A model generated the notes under the pieces. The model did no database searches and was not told the origin of the DNA. It saw only the letters and a list, made by a program, of their open reading frames with translations. Below are positions 18,781 through 30,394 of a stretch of 64,000 nt of DNA, piece after piece; position 1 is the first letter of the stretch; each line of letters starts with the position of its first letter. Origin of the DNA: Paramyrothecium sp. XJ0827 (taxonomy: Eukaryota; Ascomycota; Sordariomycetes; Hypocreales; Stachybotryaceae); NCBI GenBank assembly GCA_020881915.1, contig JAJFPB010000001.1, positions 1,736,001 to 1,800,000 on the forward strand, written 5' to 3'. Made by a program: the position numbers and the translations under genes.

Positions 18781-20700
18781 TTACCACAGTTCAAACACCT
18801 CCGTCGCATCTGATTGTTCGACAAACTCCCCATCCATTACACCGTAAACGTACGCTTCTCCCAGTAAAACATATCCTCCTCGGTCATCAGGATGCGGCCT
18901 AAGGACGTGCGGAGTATTTCCTCCGAAGAGCACGACCACGACATCTCCTGCCCTGGCCTCGCTTGGTCCGAGTCCAGCGTAGCCAGTTTCTGTGCGCAGT
19001 GGAGCAGACATGTAGTTGTACCCCATGCATGTCTGGTAGGAATAAGTCGAAGCCTTGAGATCCTCGTCCATCGGCTTGGAAACCAAGTCGCGGTATTGCG
19101 CCTTTGATTGTTCCGAACCTCGAACCCAATAGGCAGATGTAAGAGGCATTTCTTTGTCTCCAATCGGAATGCGCCATAGAGCATCAGCCCTTTGCTCTGT
19201 GTAACGCGACCTCTCAAGCAAGTCGGCAACCTCCCCAGCCACTCTGAGGAACGCTTCCTGATCAAATGGTTCATCGAGATCGGCCCGCCATGTGGAACCA
19301 ACTTCTCCGATAGTGTCCACAATTACTCCATGAAGCCTCACCATGCCCTGTGGGGCGGCTTCGCCTTGGCTGTCCGGCTGTCGCTTGTCCGCAGAAGCTT
19401 TGAATAACGGCATACTTGTATCATCGCTCCAGGGCCGTCTGATGGGCATGGCAAAGTTGGGCACCCAGGAGGGCGGTTCCTGCTGCCTCTGGCGGCACCA
19501 GTTCAAAACTCCGATATACCCAAGCCTTAGCAACGCCCTTGTGGTGGTCTCGTAGATGTCGGTGGGTGACTTTTCATAGCTCACTACCAGACCAAGCTCT
19601 TGTTGATCCCCCGCGATACCCAAGAGCCCCCAAATCTTATCTCGGGGGTCCTTGCAGCACAGGACCTGTGATGTAGGCTGCACATAGGATTGATAGAGCA
19701 ATTCATACAAGGGTTCTGGGCCGTCTCTGAAGTATTTCCGACGTCCGGACAAGACGATGCCCATCATGTTGCTGGGGCTCGCGGACGCCATGAGTGCGAC
19801 CACGTTGGATGATGCTAGCAACTCAGCTTTAGAGAAGGGGCCGGGGATTCGTGTGCTTCGCCCAGCCTGGTACTCTGTGATTTCCTGCATCTGTAATAAC
19901 CCATAAAATAAGACGAGGGCATGGAAATCCTCCAAGGCTGCCGCTTCGCCGCCGCACAGGATAACAGCATTTCTGGCCAGTGTCACCTCCTGCTTCACCC
20001 AGACCCGCGTGAAATATTCTCGGCGAGACAAGTTGGCAAAAGCCAGCCGCGGTAGTCTTTCGTGGATGCGATCATCGTCGCCCTCTGAATCGGTAGCTTT
20101 CTGCATGAGCTTGAAGATCCTGTCTCTAATAGCTATACCTTGGGGATCGCTGCCCAAGTCAGGCCAGTCGTGAACATGCTTTGGCGTGAGCTTGAGAATG
20201 CCAGCCTCAAGAGCTGCCGTGCCATAGTCAGACACACCCCGCATAGCAGAATTGCTCCCATTTGACGCATCTCCGAGCCAGATGAGAACTTTTCGAGCCT
20301 GGTGATAGACTCGACCCATGGCCTGCACTTGGTGTGCCTTCTCATCGTTATCCACCTGGTTGATGCATATTGCATCGATCCATATCCTCCCCCCTACATA
20401 TCCTTGAAAATTCCGAACTGCGTTGTACAAGCTCGGCGTCACATCGAGAAAACCGCTCTCAAGAGACACCCGCTTGGTGAAGACTGGTTCTCCCCAGCAG
20501 TAAGACAGGGCGAGGTATGAGGGATCTGAGTCTAGAGAAACATGCTCAACGCGGAAGATTATCTCTGGGTCAACCGAAACAATAAGTAATAAGCGAATCC
20601 ATCCCGGCTTGAGGTAACTGTACTGGAAGCGACAGGCCATGCTGTCAAGTTGTGCAGAGCTGTCAGAAGGCGTGAGAGCTTGAGCTTGGGCAGAACGCAT
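18781..20700 (-). CDS. HET-domain (heterokaryon incompatibility) protein
   Basis: A single exon of 639 residues with start ATG at 20700-20698 (an internal Met at 21 is the alternative). The HET domain carries its three hallmark blocks: Tyr-Leu-Ala-Leu-Ser-Tyr-Cys-Trp-Gly (62-70), Arg-Ile-Trp-Ile-Asp-Ala-Ile-Cys-Ile-Asn-Gln (105-115) and the Met-x-x-Val-Tyr-x-x-Ala stretch ending in Trp-Leu-Gly (128-143). The C-terminal half has the usual Gly-Asp-Val-Val-Val-Val-Leu-Phe-Gly-Gly and Gly-Glu-Ala-Tyr-Val-Tyr-Gly-Val-Met-Asp-Gly-Glu motifs of the HET-6-like class. HET domains trigger programmed cell death after non-self recognition during hyphal fusion; the HET fold is TIR-like. The frame is intact. 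It sits between two P450 genes, which is probably coincidental. Confidence 0.92.
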   Translation of the reverse strand: MRSAQAQALTPSDSSAQLDSMACRFQYSYLKPGWIRLLLIVSVDPEIIFRVEHVSLDSDPSYLALSYCWGEPVFTKRVSLESGFLDVTPSLYNAVRNFQGYVGGRIWIDAICINQVDNDEKAHQVQAMGRVYHQARKVLIWLGDASNGSNSAMRGVSDYGTAALEAGILKLTPKHVHDWPDLGSDPQGIAIRDRIFKLMQKATDSEGDDDRIHERLPRLAFANLSRREYFTRVWVKQEVTLARNAVILCGGEAAALEDFHALVLFYGLLQMQEITEYQAGRSTRIPGPFSKAELLASSNVVALMASASPSNMMGIVLSGRRKYFRDGPEPLYELLYQSYVQPTSQVLCCKDPRDKIWGLLGIAGDQQELGLVVSYEKSPTDIYETTTRALLRLGYIGVLNWCRQRQQEPPSWVPNFAMPIRRPWSDDTSMPLFKASADKRQPDSQGEAAPQGMVRLHGVIVDTIGEVGSTWRADLDEPFDQEAFLRVAGEVADLLERSRYTEQRADALWRIPIGDKEMPLTSAYWVRGSEQSKAQYRDLVSKPMDEDLKASTYSYQTCMGYNYMSAPLRTETGYAGLGPSEARAGDVVVVLFGGNTPHVLRPHPDDRGGYVLLGEAYVYGVMDGEFVEQSDATEVFELW

Positions 20701-22219
20701 CGTGGGGTCCAGCCCACTTTCAGCTCTCCGCCAGCAGCTTCGTAGTCACGAGGCTTTGCCCTGCATGAGGCTGAATCGAGAAAAGTCAATCAAGTAAGCA
20801 ACTCCATTATTGTTTTCGTATTAGCAACTCCTCTTGGGTACTAGTGCTAGCATCGCAATCACGAAATCGACCGTCTGCATTGATACGCCAGCTGTTGGGA
20901 AGAACTTGGCCACGGAAGCACAGCACATGAAACGATGCGTTGAAGACATAATTAGCTATCTCATTTTGAATTGTCCTCTACGTTTCGAAGTGAAATGCAC
21001 TGCCCGACAGCCTTCACGATCACCTCGTTTGATTCAATACGTCACAACTAAAAGTTCTTCTTCGTTTACGGAGGCCAAGTCTGTCGCATGTACGCCTAGA
21101 CCTGATAGTACGTGTTTGTTATGTATCTCCTAATAGAGCTAGTTGAGTTCGCCTGAGCAATGGATGGATATGAAAATGGTAGGATCTTTTGCAAGGAATG
21201 TCAACTCAAATGGGTTTTTGCAGTATACCCAAGTGTTTGGCAGAATTTATTCATATGAGTTTGGGAACTGTGGTGTTTTTTTTCCTTTTTCATGCTTTCT
21301 TTGATAATCTATGAAAAAGTCACAGTCAATACGAAGGTCTCACGCGGCTTAGTCGTTGCTCTGTTATCTGTAGCCAAATCATCGTTTGGCGACTCGCGGC
21401 GTGCCGTGAGTGAACCGACACGAACATCAAATCTTGGCAGAGGATATCACAGAGCGTAAGGCTTTTTTGGACAGTAAGATCCCCCCACGCTCCAAGTTGT
21501 TTGAAACTAGCAAGACGTACTCTTGTTGGATTGTCTAAGGTGGAATGCCGCCTCTCTTTGAGGTGTTGGTTACTCAATGCGCTTACCACAATGCCAAGAA
21601 AAAGCAAGAACCCTCGTCGTTGCTTGCTACATACTTCCGTGCCTCGGTAAGATGCGTCAATGCCATGATTTGGTGCCAAAGGCTGGCTTGTGATTCCACA
21701 CACAGGCTGCTGGAGATGAATGTTAGTTTGGAGCTTATCGATCCTGAGAGCACGCCCGCAGGTGAGCAAACTAATGAATGCAGGTTGGCTCGCACGTCTG
21801 ACAGAGTCTTCGCATTCTTCATGGCCTCCACGTCAGGTTTGCGCTGGAAATTGCGGGTCGACTTCTCGCGTTGCCCAGCCTCTGGCCGGGATTGGATAGG
21901 GGTTTGAATGATTGTTAGTTGTGCCTCCTTGACTCTCCATATCCCTTGCATGATTGTGAATTGAGTTGTCAGCGTAAGAACTAAGCGGTTTTAGGCACGT
22001 TGGCGCACGTTGCAACCTACGTGCGCATCACTTTGAAGAATCCATGTTGGATGGGTTTGTGGTGCCCCCCATTTAGTCCGAGGCACGGAAATGCCAAAGT
22101 AAAGCGCCACCTCCACCCCATAACATGGCCGACATGGCCACCACCGACTTGGCACTTTTGATCTTCGTTTAGTCTCTCTTTCCCACGGCCCCGACTCCAT
22201 CCCCTCATCTACTCCCGCC
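20701..22219. other. Divergent intergenic region HET / CYP505
   Basis: About 1.5 kb holding both promoters. Overlapping open frames around 21326-21950 exist on both strands, but none shows domain-like composition or splice support. No RNA gene seen. Confidence 0.45.
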
Positions 22220-25200
22220 ATGGAACCGCTGCCGGGGCCACCGGGCCTACCATTCATAGGCAACCTACTGGACCTGGATCTAAAGAACACGGTCCAGGGC
22301 TGGCTCAATTTCGCCGATGTTTACGGACCGATTTACAAGTTGCGTCTTCGGGGTGCTGATCGAATTTTCATAACTGGCTATGACCTTATCAATGAAATAT
22401 GCTCGAGGAAAGAATTTGTCAAGAGGCCCCTGGGCATCACCAAGGCGCTGCAGGAAGTGATGCCCGAGGGCATGTTCACTGCTGATTATAAACAAGAAAG
22501 CTGGGAACTGGCGCATAGAACTCTAGTGCCTGCATTTGGGCCTCTTGCAATCCGGGACATGTTTGAAGGTTCATTGATCCATTGTTCTCCCTCACAACGA
22601 TGGTCATTGCTAACAGTTGCCAGAAATGCACGATGTGATCACACAATTGGTGCTGAGATGGGCTCGCTACGGCGACGACGTTTCAATAGATGTCTCTGCC
22701 GACTTTACGCGTCTAACACTAGATACTATCGGCCTGTGTTGCATGGATATGCGCTTCAACTCATTCTACAAGGAATCTCTTCATCCGTTCGTCGAGTCCA
22801 TGGTTGCAGTGCTGGCGGAGTCGCAATATCGCTCGATCAGGCCTCCCTGGCTCTCAAAACTGCTCTGGAAAACTGTTCAAGCCTTTGAGGACAATTGTCG
22901 AATGATGCAGGAGGTTGCATTGGAAGGCATCACTCGACGTCGAGCAAATCCTTCTGAACGCAAAGACCTCCTTAATGCCATGCTGCATGGACAAGACCCT
23001 GTTACCGGAAGGTTTCTTTCGGACGATATTATTGTAGACAACATGATTACGTTTTTGATTGCTGGTGAGTCGGTACAGCGCGCCTCACAGCTCCTTCTGA
23101 CATGAGAACAGGCCATGAGACAACTTCAGCCTTACTTTCGTTCCTGTTTTACTATCTTGTGAAGCATCCAGAAGCATACCATCAGCTTCAGCAGGAAGTA
23201 GATAGAGTGCTAGGGACCGACCCGATGACTTCAGAGCACCTCGTCCAATTGCATTACACCAAAGCATGTGTGAGGGAGACCCTTAGACTCCACGCCCCAG
23301 TTCAGGGCTTTGCTTTATGTCCTTGGACAATAGATGACGACCCTCTTGTGCTTGGCGGCAAATACCACATTGGACCAGATGCTGGCTGCTTCATTCTCCT
23401 TGATAAATTGCACAAGGACCCAGCGATTTACGGCGACGATGCTGAGAGTTTCAGGCCGGAAAGAATGTCGGAAGAGAATTTTAAGAAACTGCCCCCCAAC
23501 TCATTCAAGGTGCGCAAGATCCTTCTCCAAGATTTCAAGCGCCTTCACTAACTTCCAGTAGCCATTCGGTCATGGTGCAAGAGCCTGCATTGGTGAGTGA
23601 GCATGCCTTTGTCGCAAACGCGCAACTAACGCCCCCTAGGCAGCGAGTTTGCCATACAGGAAGCTATTATGGCAACGGCGATATTAATGCAGAAATTTGA
23701 CTTCAAGTACACTGACCCCGACTACGTACTGAAAACCAAGCAAGCTGGAATAGTCAAGCCCCATGATCTCTTCATGCACGCCAAGCCACGACCCGGTGTC
23801 GACATCTTGACGCTGCAGCGGGATCTCTTCCACACGCGCAAGTCTGTTTCTCTGAAGCCGATGGGTGCCAAAGAGCAGACCTTCTCAGACAGGGGAGAAC
23901 TGCAGCCGATGTCAGTTCTTTTTGGCAGCAACACGGGGACTTGCCAAAGTCTAGCCCAGAGAGTCGCCAAAGCGGCTCTACAACGCGGCTTCTGCTGCGA
24001 TGTGAAATCCCTGAACGAGGCAGCGGGCACTCTGCCCAAGGATCAGCCTGTGGTCATTATCTCATCCACTCACTACGAGGGACAGTCTCCAGGTATGTGG
24101 ACCTCAAAATCCCCCAGTGGTTTTGTCTTGTGTACATCTCGCTAACCTAATTGCAAGACAATGCTGGCAAATTCAGTTCTTGGTTGGACAGCCTAACAGA
24201 TGGCTCGTTGAGCGGCGTTAAATACACAATCTTTGGCTGCGGTAATCGTATGTTTGACACCTTGTGGAGACCTGCGAGGCAAATCTGACTTTGTGAAAAG
24301 GTGACTGGAAAGAGACGTTCCAAGCGTTCCCGAAACAAATCGACTCCCAGATGACAAAACTGGGTGCGTTTCGGCTTACCGCAAGAGGAGAGGCCGATGC
24401 TGGAGAAGGTGACATCACGGGCGACTTCGACACATGGCAAGCAGATCATATGTGGCCTGTCATCTCGAATCACTATGAGACGCAGGCCACAGCTTCCGGG
24501 ATGTTTTCCAACCATCAAACGCACCATGACGCTCAATCCCTCGCAGCAGACCTGTTCTCTGGCCACGTGCAAGCCAAGGTGTTGGATGTTAAAGCCCTGA
24601 CGAGCAACGAAGACCGTCCAAAGTACCATATGGAGATCGAACTACCCTCGGGGATGAATTACCGAGTAGGCGACTATCTCGAAGTCGTGCCACGTAATTC
24701 CAATTACATTGTGGAGCGATTCTCCGGCGTCCTCAAGGAAAGAGGCTACAACACCACGGATCCCTTGGTCGTCAGTCTCCACACCTGGTGTGAGCTTGAC
24801 CAACCAGCAAGCTCAAAGGTAAGTGTTGGAAGAAGAAAACCGTGAGATAATCTATAGGCTGACGTTTCCAACAGCAATGGCAAACCCTCATGGAGCATTG
24901 CTCAAATGGTAAAGACGAGGAGGGGTTCGCTACCTTGAAGAAGCAACTTGCCGAGTCGACTGAACGACGACCTTCTGTTCTCGACTTGCTCGAGGCGTAT
25001 CCTTTTATCAAGATATCCTTGGAAGATCTTGCTGCTCTACTACCGCCAATCCGCTCGCGCTTGTATTCCATCTCCTCATGCCCTTCACAAAGTGGCGGTT
25101 CCGTACGATGCTCTCTGACGTGGTCATTGATTTCACGTGACAAGAGCTTCGTCACGTCTTCTTCATACAAGGGTCAAGACAGGGAACCAGCACGTGGCCT

Positions 25201-25765
25201 CGCATCTGGTTATCTGGCCTCACTATCGCCTGGTAGCGAGCTCACCTGTCTAGTCAAGCCTGGTCAGAGTCGCTTCCGCCCGCCTGCTGACCCTTCTACG
25301 CCCGTTATAATGATCTGCGCGGGCAGCGGCATCGCGCCGTTTCGCGGGTTCATTCAAAGTCGAGACGAGTTGCTACGAAAAGACTCGTCGCTTCAAGAGA
25401 AGCTGGGCAAGACCATATTGTACATGGGGTGTCGGACCCCTGACCACGCCCTGTACACGGTCGCCCTCGAGGCTAGTGCGGTCGATGTCCGCTATACGTT
25501 CTCCCGCCAGAGCCAGGAAAGCCGTGGACACAAATACGTGCATGATGCGGTGTGGGCTGACCGCCACGAGCTGGCCAAGCTGTGGGAGGCTGGAGCACGC
25601 GTCTACGTTTGCGGTGGACGCCCCGTAAGCCAGAGTGTGAAGGAGACGGTGCGTAGAATCTACCGGGAAGTTGCCGAAGAACGCTGCGGTCCGAAAACTG
25701 AGGCGGACGTCGAACAGTGGTGGGTCGAAGGTTTGCGTGAGCAGTACTCTGTCGATGTTTTCTAA
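22220..25765 (+). CDS. Self-sufficient P450-reductase fusion (CYP505 / P450foxy family)
   Basis: Eight exons: 22220-22568, 22624-23064, 23112-23509, 23562-23592, 23640-24092, 24158-24247, 24301-24818, 24875-25765; introns 46-65 bp; product 1056 residues, the normal CYP505 length. The start Met-Glu-Pro-Leu-Pro-Gly-Pro-Pro-Gly lacks a membrane anchor, as in the soluble BM3 class. The P450 half has Gly-His-Glu-Thr-Thr-Ser (I-helix), Glu-Thr-Leu-Arg (ExxR) and Phe-Gly-His-Gly-Ala-Arg-Ala-Cys-Ile-Gly with Cys405 as haem ligand, encoded by a 31-nt exon. The reductase half has the FMN loop Phe-Gly-Ser-Asn-Thr-Gly-Thr, Phe-Gly-Cys-Gly-Asn-Arg-Asp-Trp, the FAD motif Arg-Leu-Tyr-Ser-Ile-Ser-Ser, a Cys-Ala-Gly-Ser-Gly-Ile-Ala-Pro-Phe NADPH site, and a C-terminal Asp-Val-Phe. 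Members hydroxylate fatty acids near the omega end or act in polyketide pathways (FUM6). Confidence 0.94.
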
Positions 25766-26621
25766 GTCCTATGTGTTGAGATAAGCTTAGTTTCTCGTCT
25801 CTCGTCTAGTATGTGCTTATGGAAAGGGCGAGAGCTGCCATGTAATACTGGTGTTCTTCGAGTTGGTGGAGCTATCATGAGATCGACATGGATGCTGCCT
25901 TTTTCGACTTTTGACAGGAACCCCTACCCTTGACTCTGATGGCACGGAATTCTGCAGCCACAAATGGCCAAAGCTTTCACACTACGCAGATGATGAAAGC
26001 CTGCATGTCGGATCAGCACAGAAGAATAGACTTTCAAGGAGAGTCTGTTCTCGAAGGAGATGGTCGGTTTTCTCGTTCACCGGTTTCAGATATGCCAGAC
26101 CTCCAATGACATGTTCCAACAGACGTCGCTAACATGGAATGTCCGCTAACGGCGCGCCTACTAATGTTAAACCAGCGTCAGGATCAGCACTTTACGTCCT
26201 TTTCGGCCACAAGGGACATTGCGCCGCTATGCTTGATCTTGCCGTTAGACCTGCCGATAACTGCAACATCGGCGTACTTGTTGGATCGAAGGGACTCGCT
26301 CGACCTCAGGGCCCACGCCTCTCCTCGTGGCATGCACTAAAGCATCAAGGAGTATTCCCGGGCGTCTCCATTTTAATAGCTGCTTCGTTCAAGTCCCTGA
26401 ATCGTTCTGCGTCCGTTCTGCATCGTTCTGCAGCTGCATGCACGATCTGGGCGGCATCTTCCGTGGGACCTGGGGACGTGCAGTAGAGGAAACCTTGGAC
26501 GGACGTTGCTAGCCTGCTGTCTTGGCCGAGACATGTGGGGAAGTGAGACAGCTCGAATCAGCTTTCAAATATCTTACAGAGCAGGTAAGTTACGCCGTAG
26601 CTTGGCGCTCCCGCACTCCAA

Positions 26622-27677
26622 ATGAACGTCGCAGATCAAATGATAGGACAATGCAATGTTGCGGTGAGTGAGCGGACCACTCGGCGTAACACAATTGCCG
26701 AGGCTGGCTACCCAAGACGCTCCTTGTCCTCGCTACCACTTGATCGCCCACGTCTGCGGGTTCTCGTGCATGGGGAGCTGCATTATCTAGGGCAGGGGTG
26801 GCGACAGGGGCACAGGCACAACCAAGACACCAGGGACGAACTACAGCAAGGCACTGAGTCAACCACGGGTTCGTGGCAACTTGTCGCGGGAAGAGGCCTA
26901 ATAGAGGATAGCTGTGTAGCCTTTCGTTCGAGGAACATGCTTCTTCTCGTTGCTGATCAGCTTCTGGAAAGTCGGGCCCGGCGCACCTCCGGCCAAGGCC
27001 AAACTCTGCTTCCATTACTCGAGGGCCTTCCAACCCCCCCCATGTTGTTGCCGTGGGCCACGACCTTTGGCGTGGCGCTAAGGCGCCTACACTATTGGTC
27101 CCGAGCCAATTGCTCCGCTGCTACCGCTCCGATGCTCGAGTTGGGCCAAGATTTCGTCCGTGGCCCCATCACATGGGCAGCAATAAAGAGGGGACAGCTT
27201 CGGTTCAATGCTTCGGAGCTGGATGCCTTTCTCCATCGAAACCTCGACGGCCCGGACAAGGGTCCGACCAAATCATTAAATTACTTCCAGCTAGTCGGGG
27301 TGAACAACTTCGGCTCTGGGGTTCGCTCGCGTGCTGCTGCCACGCTAAGGGGAGCGAACCAAGTTCTAAAAGGGCGATCCGCGCCTCTCGTCTGCCCCAA
27401 TAACGTCAAGCCCAGAAAACGGCCGTGGCGTCTTCCAAGCCCCCTGGTAATGGTTTCGAACAGAACCCTTCGTGGGCCAAAAAAGGGGGACAGTCCCGAC
27501 CGCTTCCCCCCAGGTGAGTTGGTGGCAACCCCTATCGGCGAGTCATGGGTGTATCCGCATGGTCTAAGTTATAAGATCTTCGGCGCTGCCCGCTCCCGCG
27601 TAGCCGTAGGTCCGTTCGTCACCTACTACTCGTTTCCCGAGACCATCGCGACCTCACGTCGTGTGGGTTGTTCATGA
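26622..27677 (+). CDS. Doubtful open frame, 351 codons
   Basis: An uninterrupted plus-strand frame begins with ATG at 26622. The translation is rich in Arg, Leu and Gly, lacks any motif I recognise, and shows no amphipathic or domain-like rhythm. Another open frame lies antisense over its first 400 bp. Its length alone is the argument for it. It could equally be non-coding leader or promoter sequence of the RGS-LOV gene 177 bp downstream. Confidence 0.15.
   Translation: MNVADQMIGQCNVAVSERTTRRNTIAEAGYPRRSLSSLPLDRPRLRVLVHGELHYLGQGWRQGHRHNQDTRDELQQGTESTTGSWQLVAGRGLIEDSCVAFRSRNMLLLVADQLLESRARRTSGQGQTLLPLLEGLPTPPMLLPWATTFGVALRRLHYWSRANCSAATAPMLELGQDFVRGPITWAAIKRGQLRFNASELDAFLHRNLDGPDKGPTKSLNYFQLVGVNNFGSGVRSRAAATLRGANQVLKGRSAPLVCPNNVKPRKRPWRLPSPLVMVSNRTLRGPKKGDSPDRFPPGELVATPIGESWVYPHGLSYKIFGAARSRVAVGPFVTYYSFPETIATSRRVGCS
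27320..27360. repeat. Hairpin-forming inverted repeat
   Basis: A perfect 9-bp stem (27320-27328 with 27352-27360) continues into a 5-bp stem (27329-27333 with 27341-27345) closing a 7-nt loop, with a 6-nt bulge on the 3' side. It is 0.5 kb upstream of the RGS-LOV ATG. Confidence 0.5.
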
Positions 27678-27853
27678 CAGCTGAGACCGCTACTAGCATT
27701 TCTGCCTTGCCGTGAAACGTTTCAAAACATTGCAGCTCTTTGCATATTCACTTTTCTGTAATGTCTGCCAGCAACCTCCCAAGCCATTTTCCTCGCTGTC
27801 ATTCCCGCAAAACGTATTCGTGAGTTGAAAGCCAAGACTGCGGCCTTCTGGAC

Positions 27854-29919
27854 ATGGCGTCGGTCGGCCATCCGGGGCCCTTTGGGCCTCAGAGCCCTCG
27901 ATCAGAGGACTACAGCAAGCGTCGAAACTCAGCCTTCGTCGCAAGCTCGGCCAACGGCCCTGAGCCCCTTGCCGAGAAGATGCGCTCAATGTCCCTGACC
28001 CCAGTTCCTGTAACCCGGCACTCGTCGCGCCCCAAGAGCGCCAAATTTCATCCCCTTCGGCTGCGCAGTAACTCTGGCCTCTCCCTGCACACCAATGAGG
28101 AAATCCTCAAAGAATACACAGATTACAATCCCGACGGCTCGCCCAGGACACCACTGTACACACTGAGTGACAGTCCTGTCGCGATGGGCAGCATCGATGC
28201 GATTGCGTCCGGCCAGCGCCGAACCAGCGTGGCCATGACGGAGACGGAGGTGACGTCCAAGCCAATTGCCAGTATTTTGAGCCAGGAAGTGTTCGACATG
28301 GTCATGAGGAACCCGGACACAGCGAATAAGCTTTGGAAGTTTGCTGCCGTTCAAGGCCGTGGCCAGGACATCGAGTACCTGATGAAGGTAATGCGCCGTT
28401 GCCTACCGTTCTGTCGCGCACAAGAGCTCAAGAATTATAGGTTCGCGAATACACGGAGTCACTGGATACACTCATTGGGCAGCTCACGGCAATTTCCACC
28501 GCCCATGCCTCAATAGCAGCCACACAGCCGATTCGTCTGCCGCCCACTCTGTCCAGATCCCTCAATGAGGGTCTGAAGTATGTGGCTGCAAGCTCTGTGC
28601 CCAGCTTGGAGACGCTATTCACCGACTCGAAGCAATTCGTGGAGCAAAGACTTGCCAACGAGTCCTTTCCGGCTTTTGTCAAGCAACAGCTCGCTCTATG
28701 CACAAGCATGGCGCTCTCGGTGGACGTCGACCCGGAGAACCCAGCCGTCGGCTACGCTGGTCTCGGCACGGCGTTCTGCATTACCGATCAATCAGCGCAT
28801 GACCACCCCATGATCCACGTGTCGGACGCGCACGAGGCAGTGACGGGCTACTCCCGGGGGGAGACCCTCGCCAAGAACTGCAGGTTCCTCCAGGGCCCCA
28901 GCACGGACGAGGAAACCGTCACGAGGATGAGCCAGGCCGTGTGGCGGCAAGAAGAGAGCGTTGAGCTGGTCCTCAACTACCGCCGCGACGGCCGGCCGTT
29001 CTGGAACCTGCTCTACCTCTGCCCCATCTTCGACGTCAGCGGCAAGGCGCCGCTCTTCCTCGGCGCGCAGATCGACGTGACGCCCTGCGTGGAGAGCCCC
29101 AAGGAGATGATGAGGCTGCTGAGCTACAACCCCGGCGAGGCGGCCCGGAAGCGAGAGCGAGCCCGCTCGCTGGAGCGCGGCGAACGCGATGACTACGAGC
29201 GCGACGACTACTCGAAGTCTTCGGAGCAGAGCAAAGGCTCGAAGAAGGGCTTCTTCAAGTCCTTCAAGCGCTCCTCCAGCCCTCCCCCGCTCTCGGGATC
29301 GAGGAGGAGCTTTGAAAAGCTGGACAAAGGAGCCAAGGCCGACACGGACAAGGCCACAAGCCCTCGAATGCTGAGACGAGGTCTTTCAACTCGGGCAGAC
29401 ACCCTCCACACACCCTACGACCGGTTGTTCGTCCTCCAACCGGGATCATCTGGCACGACCTCCCCGTCCTCCCTGTCCGTGGACAAGGAGTGGGGATCCA
29501 GCAAGAAGTCTTTGGGCGCCGCCATGCTGTCCATTGCCTTCGGTTCGCGCGGCGCCCTCGAGGTCCTGGGCCTCCCCCCAACCTCCGACGCCGTCCTCCA
29601 CAAGGACATCTTCCACGTGCTGGCCGACTACGCCGGATCGCCCTCCATGACGAGGAGCTTCACGAGCGCCATCCGCAGCACCGTCCTGAACCAGGGCAAG
29701 CCCGCGTCGCTCGAGCTCGCCATCACGCGGCCCGCGCAGAAGCGCCCGCACAGCAGCTGGTCGACCCCCGGCGGTGAGGCCGCCAAGGCAGAGTCCAAGC
29801 TGGGCGAGCGCACCGCCGCGGAGCGCGTCATGAGCTATTGGACGCCGCTGAAGGGAGCGGACAACGAGATCCAGTACGTTGTATTGGTTCTTGCGCCGGT
29901 GTCCCTGCGTGAATATTAA
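27854..29919 (+). CDS. RGS-LOV photoreceptor, BcLOV4-like
   Basis: Exon 1 (27854-28387) and exon 2 (28441-29919) join through a 53-bp phase-0 intron; 670 residues. After a disordered N-terminus, about residues 90-265 form an RGS-type helical domain (Phe-Asp-Met-Val-Met-Arg-Asn-Pro, Lys-Leu-Trp-Lys-Phe-Ala, then a Phe-Pro-Ala-Phe-Val end). The LOV domain follows: Ala-Lys-Asn-Cys-Arg-Phe-Leu-Gln with adduct-forming Cys325, and flavin contacts Asn357 (Asn-Tyr-Arg-Arg-Asp-Gly), Asn367 (Phe-Trp-Asn) and Gln388. A basic amphipathic stretch at about 446-455 (Lys-Lys-Gly-Phe-Phe-Lys-Ser-Phe-Lys-Arg) precedes a conserved C-terminal domain of unknown function. This order is that of Botrytis BcLOV4, which moves to the plasma membrane in blue light through such a polybasic helix. 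Role inferred: blue-light control of membrane binding and possibly of G-protein signalling. Confidence 0.88.
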
Positions 29920-30394
29920 GAATATTGAGAGACGACCGCTGCTGTCGGGTCTACACCCCTGCAGTCCGGTCTATGAGCAAGGAGCCTTGGATTTTTAATG
30001 ATGAAACGACGCTGCGTACGACTGAACTCTTTGTAATTAATAGATATAATAGACAATTACTATCATTAAATTCTTCCGCTAATATGGAGTCCTCACAACG
30101 TAATTCACCGTCACATATAGACTTACGTAGAAAAGTGCCATTTTTATCTTTCCTGCGCGGATATCCTACTGATTGAAAATTTCAACTAATCCACAGTCGT
30201 ATCCCATAGAGTAACCCAGCGCTTTAATCCCCCTTTTATGTCTTAAATTCCCTTGTGCGTGTCAGTGTCTGGTAAGGGACCGCTAATTCGAACTGGGAAA
30301 AGAACCAAGAAAGCGCTGTGCGTGGCTTGCGTTGAGACAACGCGTCAATGTCTGGACGCCCAAAGAACAGAAACACAATTGCAACAGAAGTGCC
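29920..30394. other. Convergent intergenic region
   Basis: AT-rich 3' sequence between the RGS-LOV gene and the minus-strand ankyrin-type gene. No gene or repeat visible. Confidence 0.5.

Larger units (their letters stand above)
25766..27853. other. 2.1-kb intergenic region upstream of the RGS-LOV gene
   Basis: Includes CYP505 3' sequence and the long upstream region of the RGS-LOV gene. A 351-codon frame at 26622-27677 is treated separately. A hairpin-forming inverted repeat lies at 27320-27360. Confidence 0.4.

Noticed and set aside
14055..25765. Complete secondary-metabolite cluster
   Set aside because: Only oxygenases are present; no PKS, NRPS, terpene synthase, DMATS, transporter or pathway regulator in the interval.
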